Below are positions 51,333 to 59,709 of a stretch of DNA of 64,000 bases, piece by piece. Position 1 is the stretch's first letter, and each line of letters begins with the position of its first letter. The stretch comes from Rhizobium sp. R634. Lineage in GTDB: Bacteria; Pseudomonadota; Alphaproteobacteria; Rhizobiales; Rhizobiaceae. Both the position numbers and the translations under genes were made by a program. The notes under the pieces were generated by a model that was not told the DNA's origin, did not search any database, and saw only the letters and a program-made list of their open reading frames with translations. Location of the stretch: the NCBI RefSeq assembly GCF_002211305.1, contig NZ_LOKW01000023.1, positions 310,001-374,000 on the forward strand, in the 5' to 3' direction.

Positions 51333-52304
51333 ATGGACATCACCGACTCCGGAGTGAAGATCCGCCACCTTCAAATATTGCGGGAGGTCATGCGCGCCGG
51401 CTCGGAAAGGCTCGCAGCGCAGATGTTGCGAATAACCCAACCGGCGGTCAGCCAAAACATCAAGCAGCTAGAGGAGACTGTCGGCTTCGCGCTCTTCCGC
51501 CGGGAAAACAACAGGCTGGTTCCAACCGTCAAGGCATGGGAGTTTCTGCGCACAATCGATGCGGCGTTTGCAGGACTTGATCGGATCGGACCGTCAATCG
51601 ACTTCCTGCGGAACAACGACACGCGAATGATCGGAATTGCGGCGCCAAGTGCTTTTTCCTTTGCGACCTTGCCGAAGGTGGTCAAAAGGATCCGGGAGAG
51701 GAGCCGCTCTTACGCCGTTCAGGTGAAAACAGGAACGTACCAGCAGATTACAGAACACGTGTTAAGTGGCCGCTCGGACATTGGCATCTCCCGATTGCCT
51801 CTTGATGATCGAATCCTAGACTGGCTTCCAATCGGCTCAGCTACCAACGTATGCCTTTTTCCCGCAAATCATCGATTTGCGGCGCAGCAGCTTGTCACCT
51901 CCGAAGATCTGGCCGGTGAGGCGATCATCGACATCGACCCGCAATTTGCCTCTCACCAAATGAGCGTCAATGCCCTTCGATATATGGGAACGACTCCTGA
52001 CATCGCTGTGGAATATGACGCGAATGGCCACGACATTGGCTATGTCATGGCAGGGATCGGCGTCTCGATAACGAACGAGATCATTGCGAGAGAGTATGCT
52101 GACTTCGGCGTTGCGTTCCGCCGATTTCAACCAGGAGCGACATATCACTACGTTGTCGTCTGGCAAAAGGATCGAAGGCTAAGTGACAGCTTAAGATTTG
52201 CGCTGGAAGAGATAGTCGCGGCTGCGGCAGATCGAGCTGCTCAATCGTTGTCAAACGAGCGAGAGGCAGTCGGCGATACATCGCTATTGCCATCCGAGAA
52301 CTAA
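51333..52304 (+). CDS. LysR-family regulator (OccR/NocR-like)
   Basis: A 323-residue protein from ATG 51333. N-terminal HTH: VKIRHLQILREVMRAGSERLAAQMLRITQPAVSQNIKQLEETVGFALFRRENN, similar in layout to OccR/NocR, which control opine uptake. The ligand-binding half follows (GIAAPSAFSFATLPKVV ... DIGISRLPLDDRIL ... GEAIIDIDPQFASHQ). It is divergent from the permease gene, the usual arrangement for a regulator of that operon. Confidence 0.9.
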   Translation: MDITDSGVKIRHLQILREVMRAGSERLAAQMLRITQPAVSQNIKQLEETVGFALFRRENNRLVPTVKAWEFLRTIDAAFAGLDRIGPSIDFLRNNDTRMIGIAAPSAFSFATLPKVVKRIRERSRSYAVQVKTGTYQQITEHVLSGRSDIGISRLPLDDRILDWLPIGSATNVCLFPANHRFAAQQLVTSEDLAGEAIIDIDPQFASHQMSVNALRYMGTTPDIAVEYDANGHDIGYVMAGIGVSITNEIIAREYADFGVAFRRFQPGATYHYVVVWQKDRRLSDSLRFALEEIVAAAADRAAQSLSNEREAVGDTSLLPSEN

Positions 52305-52735
52305 GAATTTTCGACGCAGGGGGACCTGGCGCCGCGCGCTCACGGTGGGTTGTGGAGGAGCCAGACCTTCGTCGCGTCAGCTTCAGTCCCACCTGGATAA
52401 GGCAATGTCGCTATCAAGCACTGGAAGCGTTGGCGACGCTGAGATCGCTGGGTACTGCCTTTTCGCGTTTTTGCGGAACCCGACCCTGCAAGCGAAAGCG
52501 ATGGTGCCCGGAGCCCGAATGCATAGTTCGCCGCCGACCCAATCTGTCCGTTAAATTTATTCCGGGATGGCCGCGAAAGCGGGTGTCCACCCTCGGGCGG
52601 CACACGGAGGAGTGTTGCCGGATTTCTGTCGCGGCGCTTTTCACATCAATAACCGAGCGGCACTCTGGATTGGCTTCCCCTTAAGCTCGGCATCACTTCG
52701 GTTCTCACTATGATCACGCTCAAGAAGCGATGACA
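52305..52735. other. Non-coding stretch between the LysR gene and dhaL
   Basis: About 430 bp. An arginine- and cysteine-rich open frame around 52352-52684 lacks recognisable content or a ribosome site. The end of the dhaK/dhaL transcript lies here. Nothing else recognised. Confidence 0.35.
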
Positions 52736-53377
52736 CTATTGAAGCCTATCACGGGTTCCCTCAGACAACTCCTTGAGGATCAGCGCGCAAGACGTCGCAC
52801 CAGCATCCAGCACGCCGAGCGATCGTTCGCCCAGCCTGCTGGCTCGGCCGATCCGCGCGATCAAGTTCACCGTCGAATCGCGGCCACTTTCGGCTGCCGC
52901 AACGAGGAGTTCCAATGCCTCGTCGAAGGATTTGCCTTCTGATGTCGCTTTGTCAAAAGCTTCAACAGCAGGCACCAACGTGTCAAGCAATGTCTTGTCG
53001 CCGACTTTGGCCGAACCAATTTCTTGAATACCCGTCAAGCCAGCATGCAGCATTCGGCTGAACGTCTTGTTGTCGACCTGGTCGACCTGATCGATCTGCT
53101 GGGCAAACTCGGTGAACATCACACCGTAAAGCGGACCCATAGATCCGCCGATCTCGGTCATCAGGACTGTTCCCAGGGTCTCAAGTGCTTTTGCAAGCGA
53201 TAGCTCCTTGCCGCGTATCCGGTCGGCCACTAAACCGAAACCTTTCGCCATATTTATTCCGTGATCGCCGTCGCCAATCTTGCCGTCGATCTCGCTGAGG
53301 TAGGCGCGGTTGTCGATGATCGCTCTTGCCATGGAGACTACGATTTCTCCGGCTGCCGCGTTATTCATTTTTTGCAT
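52736..53377 (-). CDS. dhaL: Dihydroxyacetone kinase subunit DhaL
   Basis: A 213-residue DhaL-type ADP/ATP-binding subunit. IDGKIGDGDHGINMAKGF holds the Mg-binding aspartates (Asp36, Asp38), and GGSMGPLYGVMF, GDKTLLDTLVPAVEAF and GRASRLGERSLGVLDAGATS are family blocks. The sequence is closer to the E. coli PTS-coupled DhaL than to ATP-dependent fused kinases, but no dhaM is in the window. It follows dhaK by 10 bp in an operon with the isomerase. Confidence 0.92.
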   Translation of the reverse strand: MQKMNNAAAGEIVVSMARAIIDNRAYLSEIDGKIGDGDHGINMAKGFGLVADRIRGKELSLAKALETLGTVLMTEIGGSMGPLYGVMFTEFAQQIDQVDQVDNKTFSRMLHAGLTGIQEIGSAKVGDKTLLDTLVPAVEAFDKATSEGKSFDEALELLVAAAESGRDSTVNLIARIGRASRLGERSLGVLDAGATSCALILKELSEGTRDRLQ

Positions 53378-53387
53378 TGTTCCCTCC

Positions 53388-54380
53388 TTAAAGTGTCGTC
53401 GCGCAGCGAACCTCGACCTCCAGTAGCGACTTTAGCTCTTCATCGAGCGCCATGACCGTCAAAGTCGCTCCAACCATCTCAAGAGACGTGAAGTAGTTAC
53501 CAACATACGCTTTGTGGATCCTGAGGCCGCGGCCGGAGATTTCCTCCTCGACTGTGTCGAAGAGAATGTAAAGTTCGTTCAGCGGTGTCGCGCCAAGGCC
53601 AGATACCAGTACGGCCACTTCTGTCCCCGAGCTGAGATCATGGTCATCCAGCACGATCTGGCACATATCCTTGGCGACCTCTGATGCGCTCTTGAGCGCT
53701 TCTACTCGCACGCCCGGCTCGCCGTGATGGCCGATGCCGACTTCAATGGTGCCAGGCTCGATCTGGAAGTTCGGATGTCCGACCGCGGGAAGAGTGCACG
53801 GCCCCAATCCGACACCGACCGAGCGGCAATTGTCGATGGCCTTCTGCGCTGCGTCACGAACCTCGGATAGGCTGGCGCCCATCGACGCTTTCGCTCCGCC
53901 CACCTTCCACATGAAGATCTCTCCGGCAACGCCTCGGCGCTTCGCCTGCTCCTCCGCGGGGGCGGAGCATACGTCGTCGGTTGCAACGACCGTGGCAACC
54001 TCGATGCCGTCCTTTGCGGCGAGCTTCATCGCCATCTTCACGTTCATGTTGTCTCCGGCATAATTTCCGTAGAGGACAACGACCCCTTTTCCACCATTCG
54101 CTTCGCGTATGGCATCCTGAAAGCTCTTGGCCGTTGGCGACGAAAACAGCTCGCCGACCGCGACCGCGTCGAGCATGTTGCGGCCTATATAGCCAATGAA
54201 GGCAGGCTCGTGTCCGGAGCCACCTCCAGTTACGACACCCACTTTTCCTTGCGCGGGCCGGTCAATCGCCGTCACCACGCGTTGGTTTTCGGCGAGGCGC
54301 ACGATGTCTCGGTGTGCCTTCACAAAGCCCTTGATGGTATCTTCCACGACCTCATCGCGGTTGTTTACAAAACGTTGCAC
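53388..54380 (-). CDS. dhaK: Dihydroxyacetone kinase substrate-binding subunit DhaK
   Basis: A 330-residue DhaK subunit. TGGGSGHEPAFIGYIG (His57 among the substrate ligands) and the hemiaminal-forming histidine in VGIGHHGEPG (His218/219) are conserved, as are NYAGDNMNVKMA and TDDVCSAP. The substrate could be dihydroxyacetone or a related C4 ketose such as erythrulose, as in the LerK group of kinases; the context with an L-threonate-dehydrogenase-like gene makes the latter plausible. It lies 21 bp after the isomerase gene. Confidence 0.93.
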   Translation of the reverse strand: MQRFVNNRDEVVEDTIKGFVKAHRDIVRLAENQRVVTAIDRPAQGKVGVVTGGGSGHEPAFIGYIGRNMLDAVAVGELFSSPTAKSFQDAIREANGGKGVVVLYGNYAGDNMNVKMAMKLAAKDGIEVATVVATDDVCSAPAEEQAKRRGVAGEIFMWKVGGAKASMGASLSEVRDAAQKAIDNCRSVGVGLGPCTLPAVGHPNFQIEPGTIEVGIGHHGEPGVRVEALKSASEVAKDMCQIVLDDHDLSSGTEVAVLVSGLGATPLNELYILFDTVEEEISGRGLRIHKAYVGNYFTSLEMVGATLTVMALDEELKSLLEVEVRCATTL

Positions 54381-54401
54381 TGCGTCCTCCTCCAGACACG
54401 G

Positions 54402-55253
54402 TCATTGATTGTCGTTGAGCGCTCGCCGGACGACCTTGAGCGACCGAGCCAGCGAGTCCTCGATCGATGACAGCGGCACGGGATCTTGGCGGCGAACGGG
54501 CTGCGCCTGCCGATTGCGATGCAGTCTCAAGGGAAGTTCAATACTGACCGGGAGGCTGTCGAGCTTTGCGATTGCAGCCAGGAGGCGCTCGCACCCGACC
54601 TTGCCGTCGCCGATATCGCAGAAAAACCAACCTTCCTCGGTTTCACGGACATCCTTGATATGGGCGTGCGCCGATTCCGGCAGCGCCAGGATTCCATCAC
54701 CTGCGAGATCGTCCATGTCCGGTCGATGTGACGCTGTGTTTGCGGCGTCGTAATTTAGCTTTAGAAAGGGCGATCCGAATTCCTCAACAAGAGAAATACC
54801 GTCTCGCGCGGTGTTGATCAGGCTATCGCTGCCGTCTCCTGGGTTTTCCAGGCCAACGATGATATCGAAGGCTTCCGCTCTTCTCAGTATGGTTTCGACG
54901 TTGCGACGGAATGTTGCCTCTCTTTGTCGGGCGGCCGCGTTGGTCGCAATAACCTTGGCTCCAATCGCCGCGGCGAATGCCATGCGGCCCGTGAACACTT
55001 CGACCGAATCTTCGAAACCGAGGTCGATGTGCGACGACATTGCATGACACAAGAGCCCCGAAGACCTAAGCGCGCTGCGCCAACTGGTCATCTCGGAAGC
55101 TTTGAAGGCGGTCTCGTCAAAGGGTTCTGTATATCCAACGATAAAGGCCGGCTCGAAGTGCGTGAACCCGAGGGTTGCCGCGCTCTCCAGTGCGGCCTCT
55201 CTGCTATGCCCGTCGTACGGCGCGCCGGACACGGAGATCACCCGTTCAGCCAT
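54402..55253 (-). CDS. Sugar-phosphate isomerase/epimerase-like TIM-barrel protein
   Basis: A 283-residue protein of the xylose-isomerase-like/AP-endonuclease 2 fold: GFTHFEPAFIV, CHAMSSHIDLGFEDSVEVF, VIATNAAARQREATFRRNVETI, IVGLENPGDGSDSL, LKLNYDAANTASH, and HAHIKDVRETEEGWFFCDIGDGKVG with expected metal ligands (Glu, Asp, His, Glu). It probably interconverts a keto- and an aldo-sugar or sugar-acid derivative for the adjacent kinase. It is the first gene of a three-gene operon divergent from a LysR gene. Confidence 0.85.
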   Translation of the reverse strand: MAERVISVSGAPYDGHSREAALESAATLGFTHFEPAFIVGYTEPFDETAFKASEMTSWRSALRSSGLLCHAMSSHIDLGFEDSVEVFTGRMAFAAAIGAKVIATNAAARQREATFRRNVETILRRAEAFDIIVGLENPGDGSDSLINTARDGISLVEEFGSPFLKLNYDAANTASHRPDMDDLAGDGILALPESAHAHIKDVRETEEGWFFCDIGDGKVGCERLLAAIAKLDSLPVSIELPLRLHRNRQAQPVRRQDPVPLSSIEDSLARSLKVVRRALNDNQ

Positions 55254-55480
55254 GCATTCCTCCCTTAGAAGAACGGCGCAAAGTCCGTTCCGAAGGGCAA
55301 AGTGTTAAAAACGCTTCATCCGGACAAGCGAATTCCATCGGTCAATGCATGAATACATCTCAACAGCTGCATCATTTGCGTTAAATTTCCTCATGGAATA
55401 TAGAGGAAGGGCGTCCTCCAGCGTACTGAATCTCTCCAGTGGGAAAGGTGGCGAGGCACGCATAAACGGGAGGAGGGGTG

Positions 55481-56410
55481 ATGAGCGCGTTGGAGTTTCC
55501 TTCGCTGCGATCGCTACAGGTGTTGGAAGCTGTCGCACGTCTTGGATCGTTTGGAAAAGCCGCCGAGGAACTGAGCATCAGCCCCTCGGCCGTGAGCCAT
55601 CAAATGGCCGCGCTGGATTCGGAGCTCGGAATTGCTTTATTTCATCGCTCCGGGCGTTCAATCATGCTGACTGACGCGGGGAGGGCTTACGCCGAAGAGA
55701 TCAGCGCCTCGTTTCGAAGGATCGAGAGCGCCACGCGCAATTTCACGAAGAAGGGCAAAAGTGACATTCTGAATATCCATTCGGTCGTCAGTCTCGCTTC
55801 GCAGTGGCTCATGCCTCGCCTGTCCCGGTTTAGCGCCCGCTATCCGGAGATCGATCTTCGACTGCACGCTTCTGGTGACCCGGCCGAGCTCAGGACCGGC
55901 AACGTCGATATAGACATCCGCTACGGAACGCAGCCCGTGGAGGTTGGCATCGCCGTCGAGCCCTTCCCACCCGAGCCAATAATGGTCCTGTGCGCCCCAT
56001 CGTTGGTCGAGGGCGCAAACGGAATACGCTCACCGCAGGATCTCGCCAGATTTCCGCTCATCCACTCCGAAGTGAACCTCTATCGCTGGCAGGATTGGGC
56101 CGACGACCACGGTGTGAGGCTCAACATGGATCGGGGACTGCGTTTCGATAGATCTTTCATGTCCATCAATGCGGCCGCGGATGGACTTGGCGTTTGCCTG
56201 GAAAGCCTCATACTCGTCCGGCAAGATCTGAAAAGCGGGAGGCTCGTTGCGCCGTTTGGCCCGGAAGGCCCCAGCATCAATTGCCATAGTCTCGTGTACT
56301 TAAGGTCCAGGGCAAGAACACCAAAGATCGCTCTGTTCAAGCGTTGGATCGAAGAGACCCTGGCTGGCGACACGGTTTCTGCGAGTGAGATCGACGTCGG
56401 CGGGAGGTGA
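55481..56410 (+). CDS. LysR-family regulator (GcvA-like)
   Basis: A 309-residue protein from ATG 55481, preceded by GGAGGAGGG. HTH: SLRSLQVLEAVARLGSFGKAAEELSISPSAVSHQMAALDSELGIALFHRSGRSIMLTDAG, then a GcvA-type effector domain with LRTGNVDIDIRYG (here RTGNVDIDIRYGTQP). It is divergent from the isomerase-dhaK-dhaL operon (about 230 bp apart) and converges with the alpha/beta hydrolase gene; it likely regulates this catabolic region. Confidence 0.92.
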   Translation: MSALEFPSLRSLQVLEAVARLGSFGKAAEELSISPSAVSHQMAALDSELGIALFHRSGRSIMLTDAGRAYAEEISASFRRIESATRNFTKKGKSDILNIHSVVSLASQWLMPRLSRFSARYPEIDLRLHASGDPAELRTGNVDIDIRYGTQPVEVGIAVEPFPPEPIMVLCAPSLVEGANGIRSPQDLARFPLIHSEVNLYRWQDWADDHGVRLNMDRGLRFDRSFMSINAAADGLGVCLESLILVRQDLKSGRLVAPFGPEGPSINCHSLVYLRSRARTPKIALFKRWIEETLAGDTVSASEIDVGGR

Positions 56411-56482
56411 GTTATGCACACTCAGGGTCGGTGATGCGCGACTGGTGGATCAGACGCGCATCCCCCGACGTCAGGCAGTGGT

Positions 56483-57331
56483 TTAGCCAAAGAATTTCCG
56501 GAGTTCGTTCGCTATGAATTCGGGAGCTTCTTCTGCAACCCAGTGACCCGAGCCCGGGATCAATCCGCCTCGAACGTCACTCGCCACCCGGTGCATTGAT
56601 TCCATCGTCTCCATGCCGCGGCCAAAACCACTGTCTCCGCCCAGGGCGAGGACCGGCATTTCGAGCTTGCCATCCCTCTCGAGGAATAACTCGTTGTCTT
56701 TGACGTCGGTTGGAAAGCCCCGATAATAGGCGAGAAGTGTGCGTAGGCCACCCGGTTTTAGGTAGGTACGGAAATACTCATTCTTGTCTTCCTGAGATAG
56801 CACGTTTGCCCGGCCGCCATAATTGTCAAACAACCATTCCAGATAGATATGCTCGCGACCGCCGAACATCGCTTCCGGCAAATCCGGCGTCCTAAAGAAG
56901 GGGTGGTGCCAACGCCGGCCGCCTTGCGACATGTCCGCTCCATCGCCAGGAATGGTAACGTCCAGGATCGCGAGCTTGCTAACAGCCTCCCGGTGCTGCG
57001 CGGCCAGGGCAAACGCCACCGGGCCGCCCCAGTCGTGTCCCACAAGATTGAAGCGATCGATCTTCAGATGTTCAGAAAGAAGCTCCCACACGTCTTCGGC
57101 AATCGTCTTCTTGTCGTACCCATCGGCGGGCCGGGAAGTGTCGCCGAGGCCCCGCAGGTCCGGCGCGATAATCGCGTACTTATCGGCGAGGAAGGGGATC
57201 ACGTGCCGCCATTCGTGCGAACTCTGCGGCACCCCGTGAAGGAGAACCAGCGGCTTACCGGATCCTGCGGTCAGGTAGTGCATGGTGATGCCGGACAGTC
57301 GCGCGTAATTGCTTTTGATCTCGGCACTCAT
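56483..57331 (-). CDS. Alpha/beta hydrolase (epoxide hydrolase/dehalogenase-like)
   Basis: A 282-residue protein with the oxyanion loop LLHGVPQSSHEW (31-41), an Asp nucleophile in VGHDWGGPVA (Asp100) and C-terminal His in GSGHWVAEEAPE. Asp in the nucleophile elbow and the HGxP motif indicate an epoxide hydrolase or haloacid/haloalkane dehalogenase-like enzyme rather than a serine esterase. Its start overlaps the upstream dehydrogenase stop (ATGA), so they are coupled. The substrate is unknown. Confidence 0.88.
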   Translation of the reverse strand: MSAEIKSNYARLSGITMHYLTAGSGKPLVLLHGVPQSSHEWRHVIPFLADKYAIIAPDLRGLGDTSRPADGYDKKTIAEDVWELLSEHLKIDRFNLVGHDWGGPVAFALAAQHREAVSKLAILDVTIPGDGADMSQGGRRWHHPFFRTPDLPEAMFGGREHIYLEWLFDNYGGRANVLSQEDKNEYFRTYLKPGGLRTLLAYYRGFPTDVKDNELFLERDGKLEMPVLALGGDSGFGRGMETMESMHRVASDVRGGLIPGSGHWVAEEAPEFIANELRKFFG

Positions 57332-58353
57332 TTCTTTGCCTCCTTCTGGCCCGCCGTCATCCCCCGATACGCACGAATGACCTGACTGTCATCTGCCGAG
57401 CCCGACCCCTGGCCAGACGCGGCAAGGAAGAACTGATGCGCAACGGAGGCGAGCGGCAGGGCGGCCCTGGCAGAGGAGCCAGCGGCAAGCACGATACCGA
57501 GATCTTTCACAAAGATGTCTACCGCGCTCGTTACCTCTGGGTCTTCCAGAAGCATTCGCTGGCCACGATCGTTGAGCATCCAGCTGGCAGCCGCCGAGCC
57601 GGACACGATCTCGAGTACCGTTGAGGTGTCGAGCCCAGCCCTTTCGGCGAGCGACAGCGCCTCAGCCGCTGCCGCCAAGTGTACACCGCACAGCAACTGG
57701 TTGACCGCTTTGGCAACCGATGCCTGGCCAGGCCGCTCCCCGAGATAATAGATCTTGGAGCCGAGCACGTCGAGAAGATCGCGGCTCATTTCATAGGTTT
57801 GCCTGTCGCCAGCCACCATAATGGAAAGCGACGCGTCACGCGCTCCGGCGACGCCGCCGGAAACAGGTGCATCCAGAAACCGGTGACCGCGAGCAGTCAC
57901 GGCCTCGGCCAGCTGTTCAACCTCGCCGGGAGGGCATGTTGACATCAGGACGACGATGCTGGTCCTGGTTGAATTTGCCAGGGCGCCCCGTTCGAAGAGG
58001 GCTTGGTGCGCCTGGTCGATGTTGACCACCATCAACATCAAGACGTCGGTCTCGCTGGCGGCTTCTGTGGCGTCTGGATAGGCAGTCCCGCCACTGTCAG
58101 CGAAGCTTTTTAGAGCATTCTCCGAGATGTCAAACCCCTTGACCCTGAAGCCGCTTTTTAGGAGATGCGACGCCATGGGCAATCCCATGGAGCCGAGACC
58201 AAAAAAACCGATTGTCGGTTTTCCCGGTTCTCGTGCCGGGCTCGGCTTTGTTTCTAAAGCTTGGTGCAATTCCGGTCTCCTCCGAGATACTGGCACGTCA
58301 TAGGTCGGCACATCCCACCGGAGTGCCATGGTCGCATGCAAAGCGGTTAGCAT
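57328..58353 (-). CDS. L-threonate dehydrogenase-like (beta-hydroxyacid dehydrogenase) enzyme
   Basis: A 341-residue protein from ATG 58353 with GGAGG seven bases upstream; the longer frame upstream lacks a ribosome site. A Rossmann fold starts at IGFFGLGSMGLPMASHL (48-64); DAPVSGGVAGARDASL and the catalytic Lys segment ASVAKAVNQLLCGVH follow. The C-terminal signature VDIFVKDLGIV and DDSQVIRAY resembles LtnD, the NAD-dependent L-threonate 2-dehydrogenase. The N-terminal 45 residues are an unexplained extension. It is divergent from the TRAP genes at 58684. Confidence 0.87.
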   Translation of the reverse strand: MLTALHATMALRWDVPTYDVPVSRRRPELHQALETKPSPAREPGKPTIGFFGLGSMGLPMASHLLKSGFRVKGFDISENALKSFADSGGTAYPDATEAASETDVLMLMVVNIDQAHQALFERGALANSTRTSIVVLMSTCPPGEVEQLAEAVTARGHRFLDAPVSGGVAGARDASLSIMVAGDRQTYEMSRDLLDVLGSKIYYLGERPGQASVAKAVNQLLCGVHLAAAAEALSLAERAGLDTSTVLEIVSGSAAASWMLNDRGQRMLLEDPEVTSAVDIFVKDLGIVLAAGSSARAALPLASVAHQFFLAASGQGSGSADDSQVIRAYRGMTAGQKEAKK

Positions 58354-58683
58354 AGCGGCTTCCTCCACATCAAAAGAGTTTGCGCAAGAAACATGTGATC
58401 TGGATTCATGTTGCCTGGCGCGTTCTCCTAGAAAAACTTTGTCTCCATCGCGGGTCACGCCGAACTCGCCTGAGTTCAACTCACCATTGGTCTGAGGCAA
58501 TTCATTTGCGGACGTTTGGCGCAAGCGCCTATTTTACGTCCAGCCGCACAGTGGGAGGCTTCCGGCTTCAGCGACGTCACACCAAGGTCTAAGCAACCTG
58601 CGAGAAACTGAGGACCTCTTACGAGGAGAGCGCCTGCGCTGGAGAAACATCGACATAGATCAACACGGTTAGAGGAGGAACCA
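58354..58683. promoter_or_regulatory. Divergent promoter region, dehydrogenase and TRAP operons
   Basis: 330 bp between divergent genes; it must contain both promoters and perhaps a LysR site. No gene recognised. GAGGA lies before ATG 58684. Confidence 0.4.
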
Positions 58684-59700
58684 ATGATCACAATGAACCG
58701 CCGTACCCTTATTATGAGTTCCGTGGCGATGACCGCCACGCTTGCGGCACCTCGCACAATGCGCGCGAGCTCGCCAGAGTTTTCGTTTAAATTTGCCAAC
58801 ATCATGCCCGTTGATCATCCGCTCAACACCCGTATGACCGAAGCTTCCAACAAGATCAGCGAGCAAACAGACGGCCGCGTGAGTATTCAGGTGTTTCCCG
58901 CGAGCCAGCTCGGCACCGATGCTGATATGCTCAGCCAGCTTCGATCGGGTGGCCTGGACCTTCTTGCGCAGACAGGCCTCATCGCAGCGACACTCGTTCC
59001 GCCCGCGGCCATCACCGGCGTAGGATTTGCCTACCCCAACTATGCTCAGGTCTGGAAGTCGGTGGATGGCGAGCTCGGCCGGAGCATCCGGACGGCTTTT
59101 GAGAAGGTCAACCTGATCGCCTTCGAGAAGATGTGGGACAACGGCTTCCGGCAGACCACCTCGATCGGCAAACCGATCAAGTCGCCCGAGGACCTCAAGG
59201 GCTTCAAGATCCGCGTCCCTCCTGCGCCGCTCTGGACATCGCTCTTCAAGTCCCTCGGCGCCGCGCCGACATCAATTCCATGGGGCGAAACCTATTCCGC
59301 GCTTCAGACTCACGTGGCTGACGGTCTCGAAAACCCGCTCGCTGGCATTTACTTTGCCAAAATGTACGAGGTTCAAAAGTATCTTTCCCGGACCAACCAT
59401 ATGTGGGACGGCTTCTGGATCCTTGCCAATCGGGACAACTTCGAGATGTTGCCTGAGGACTTGCGTGACATTGTCGTCACCGAAATCAATCGCTCGGCTC
59501 TCGTGCAACGCGCTGACGTCGAAAAGCTGAATTCCGAACTCCAGGCAGAGCTGACGAGCAAGGGTCTTGAATTTATCGACGTCGATACTGCCCAGTTCCG
59601 CGCGACGCTGCAGGCTTCGTCGTTCTACTCCGATTGGAAGGGGCGTTTCGGCGAGGAAGCATGGGCGTTGCTGGAGTCTACCTCGGGCAAATTGATCTGA
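58684..59700 (+). CDS. TRAP transporter solute-binding protein (DctP type)
   Basis: A 338-residue DctP-family protein. A twin-arginine-like start (MNRRTLIMSSVAMTATLAAPRTMRA) suggests export; FKFANIMPVDHPLNTRMTEASNKISEQTDGRV is the N-terminal lobe, and the arginine that binds the ligand carboxylate lies in KGFKIRVPPAP. Downstream, ALQTHVADGLENPLAGIY is typical. It captures a sugar acid or carboxylate for the fused permease encoded 9 bp downstream. Confidence 0.92.
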   Translation: MITMNRRTLIMSSVAMTATLAAPRTMRASSPEFSFKFANIMPVDHPLNTRMTEASNKISEQTDGRVSIQVFPASQLGTDADMLSQLRSGGLDLLAQTGLIAATLVPPAAITGVGFAYPNYAQVWKSVDGELGRSIRTAFEKVNLIAFEKMWDNGFRQTTSIGKPIKSPEDLKGFKIRVPPAPLWTSLFKSLGAAPTSIPWGETYSALQTHVADGLENPLAGIYFAKMYEVQKYLSRTNHMWDGFWILANRDNFEMLPEDLRDIVVTEINRSALVQRADVEKLNSELQAELTSKGLEFIDVDTAQFRATLQASSFYSDWKGRFGEEAWALLESTSGKLI

Positions 59701-59709
59701 GGCGTTGAC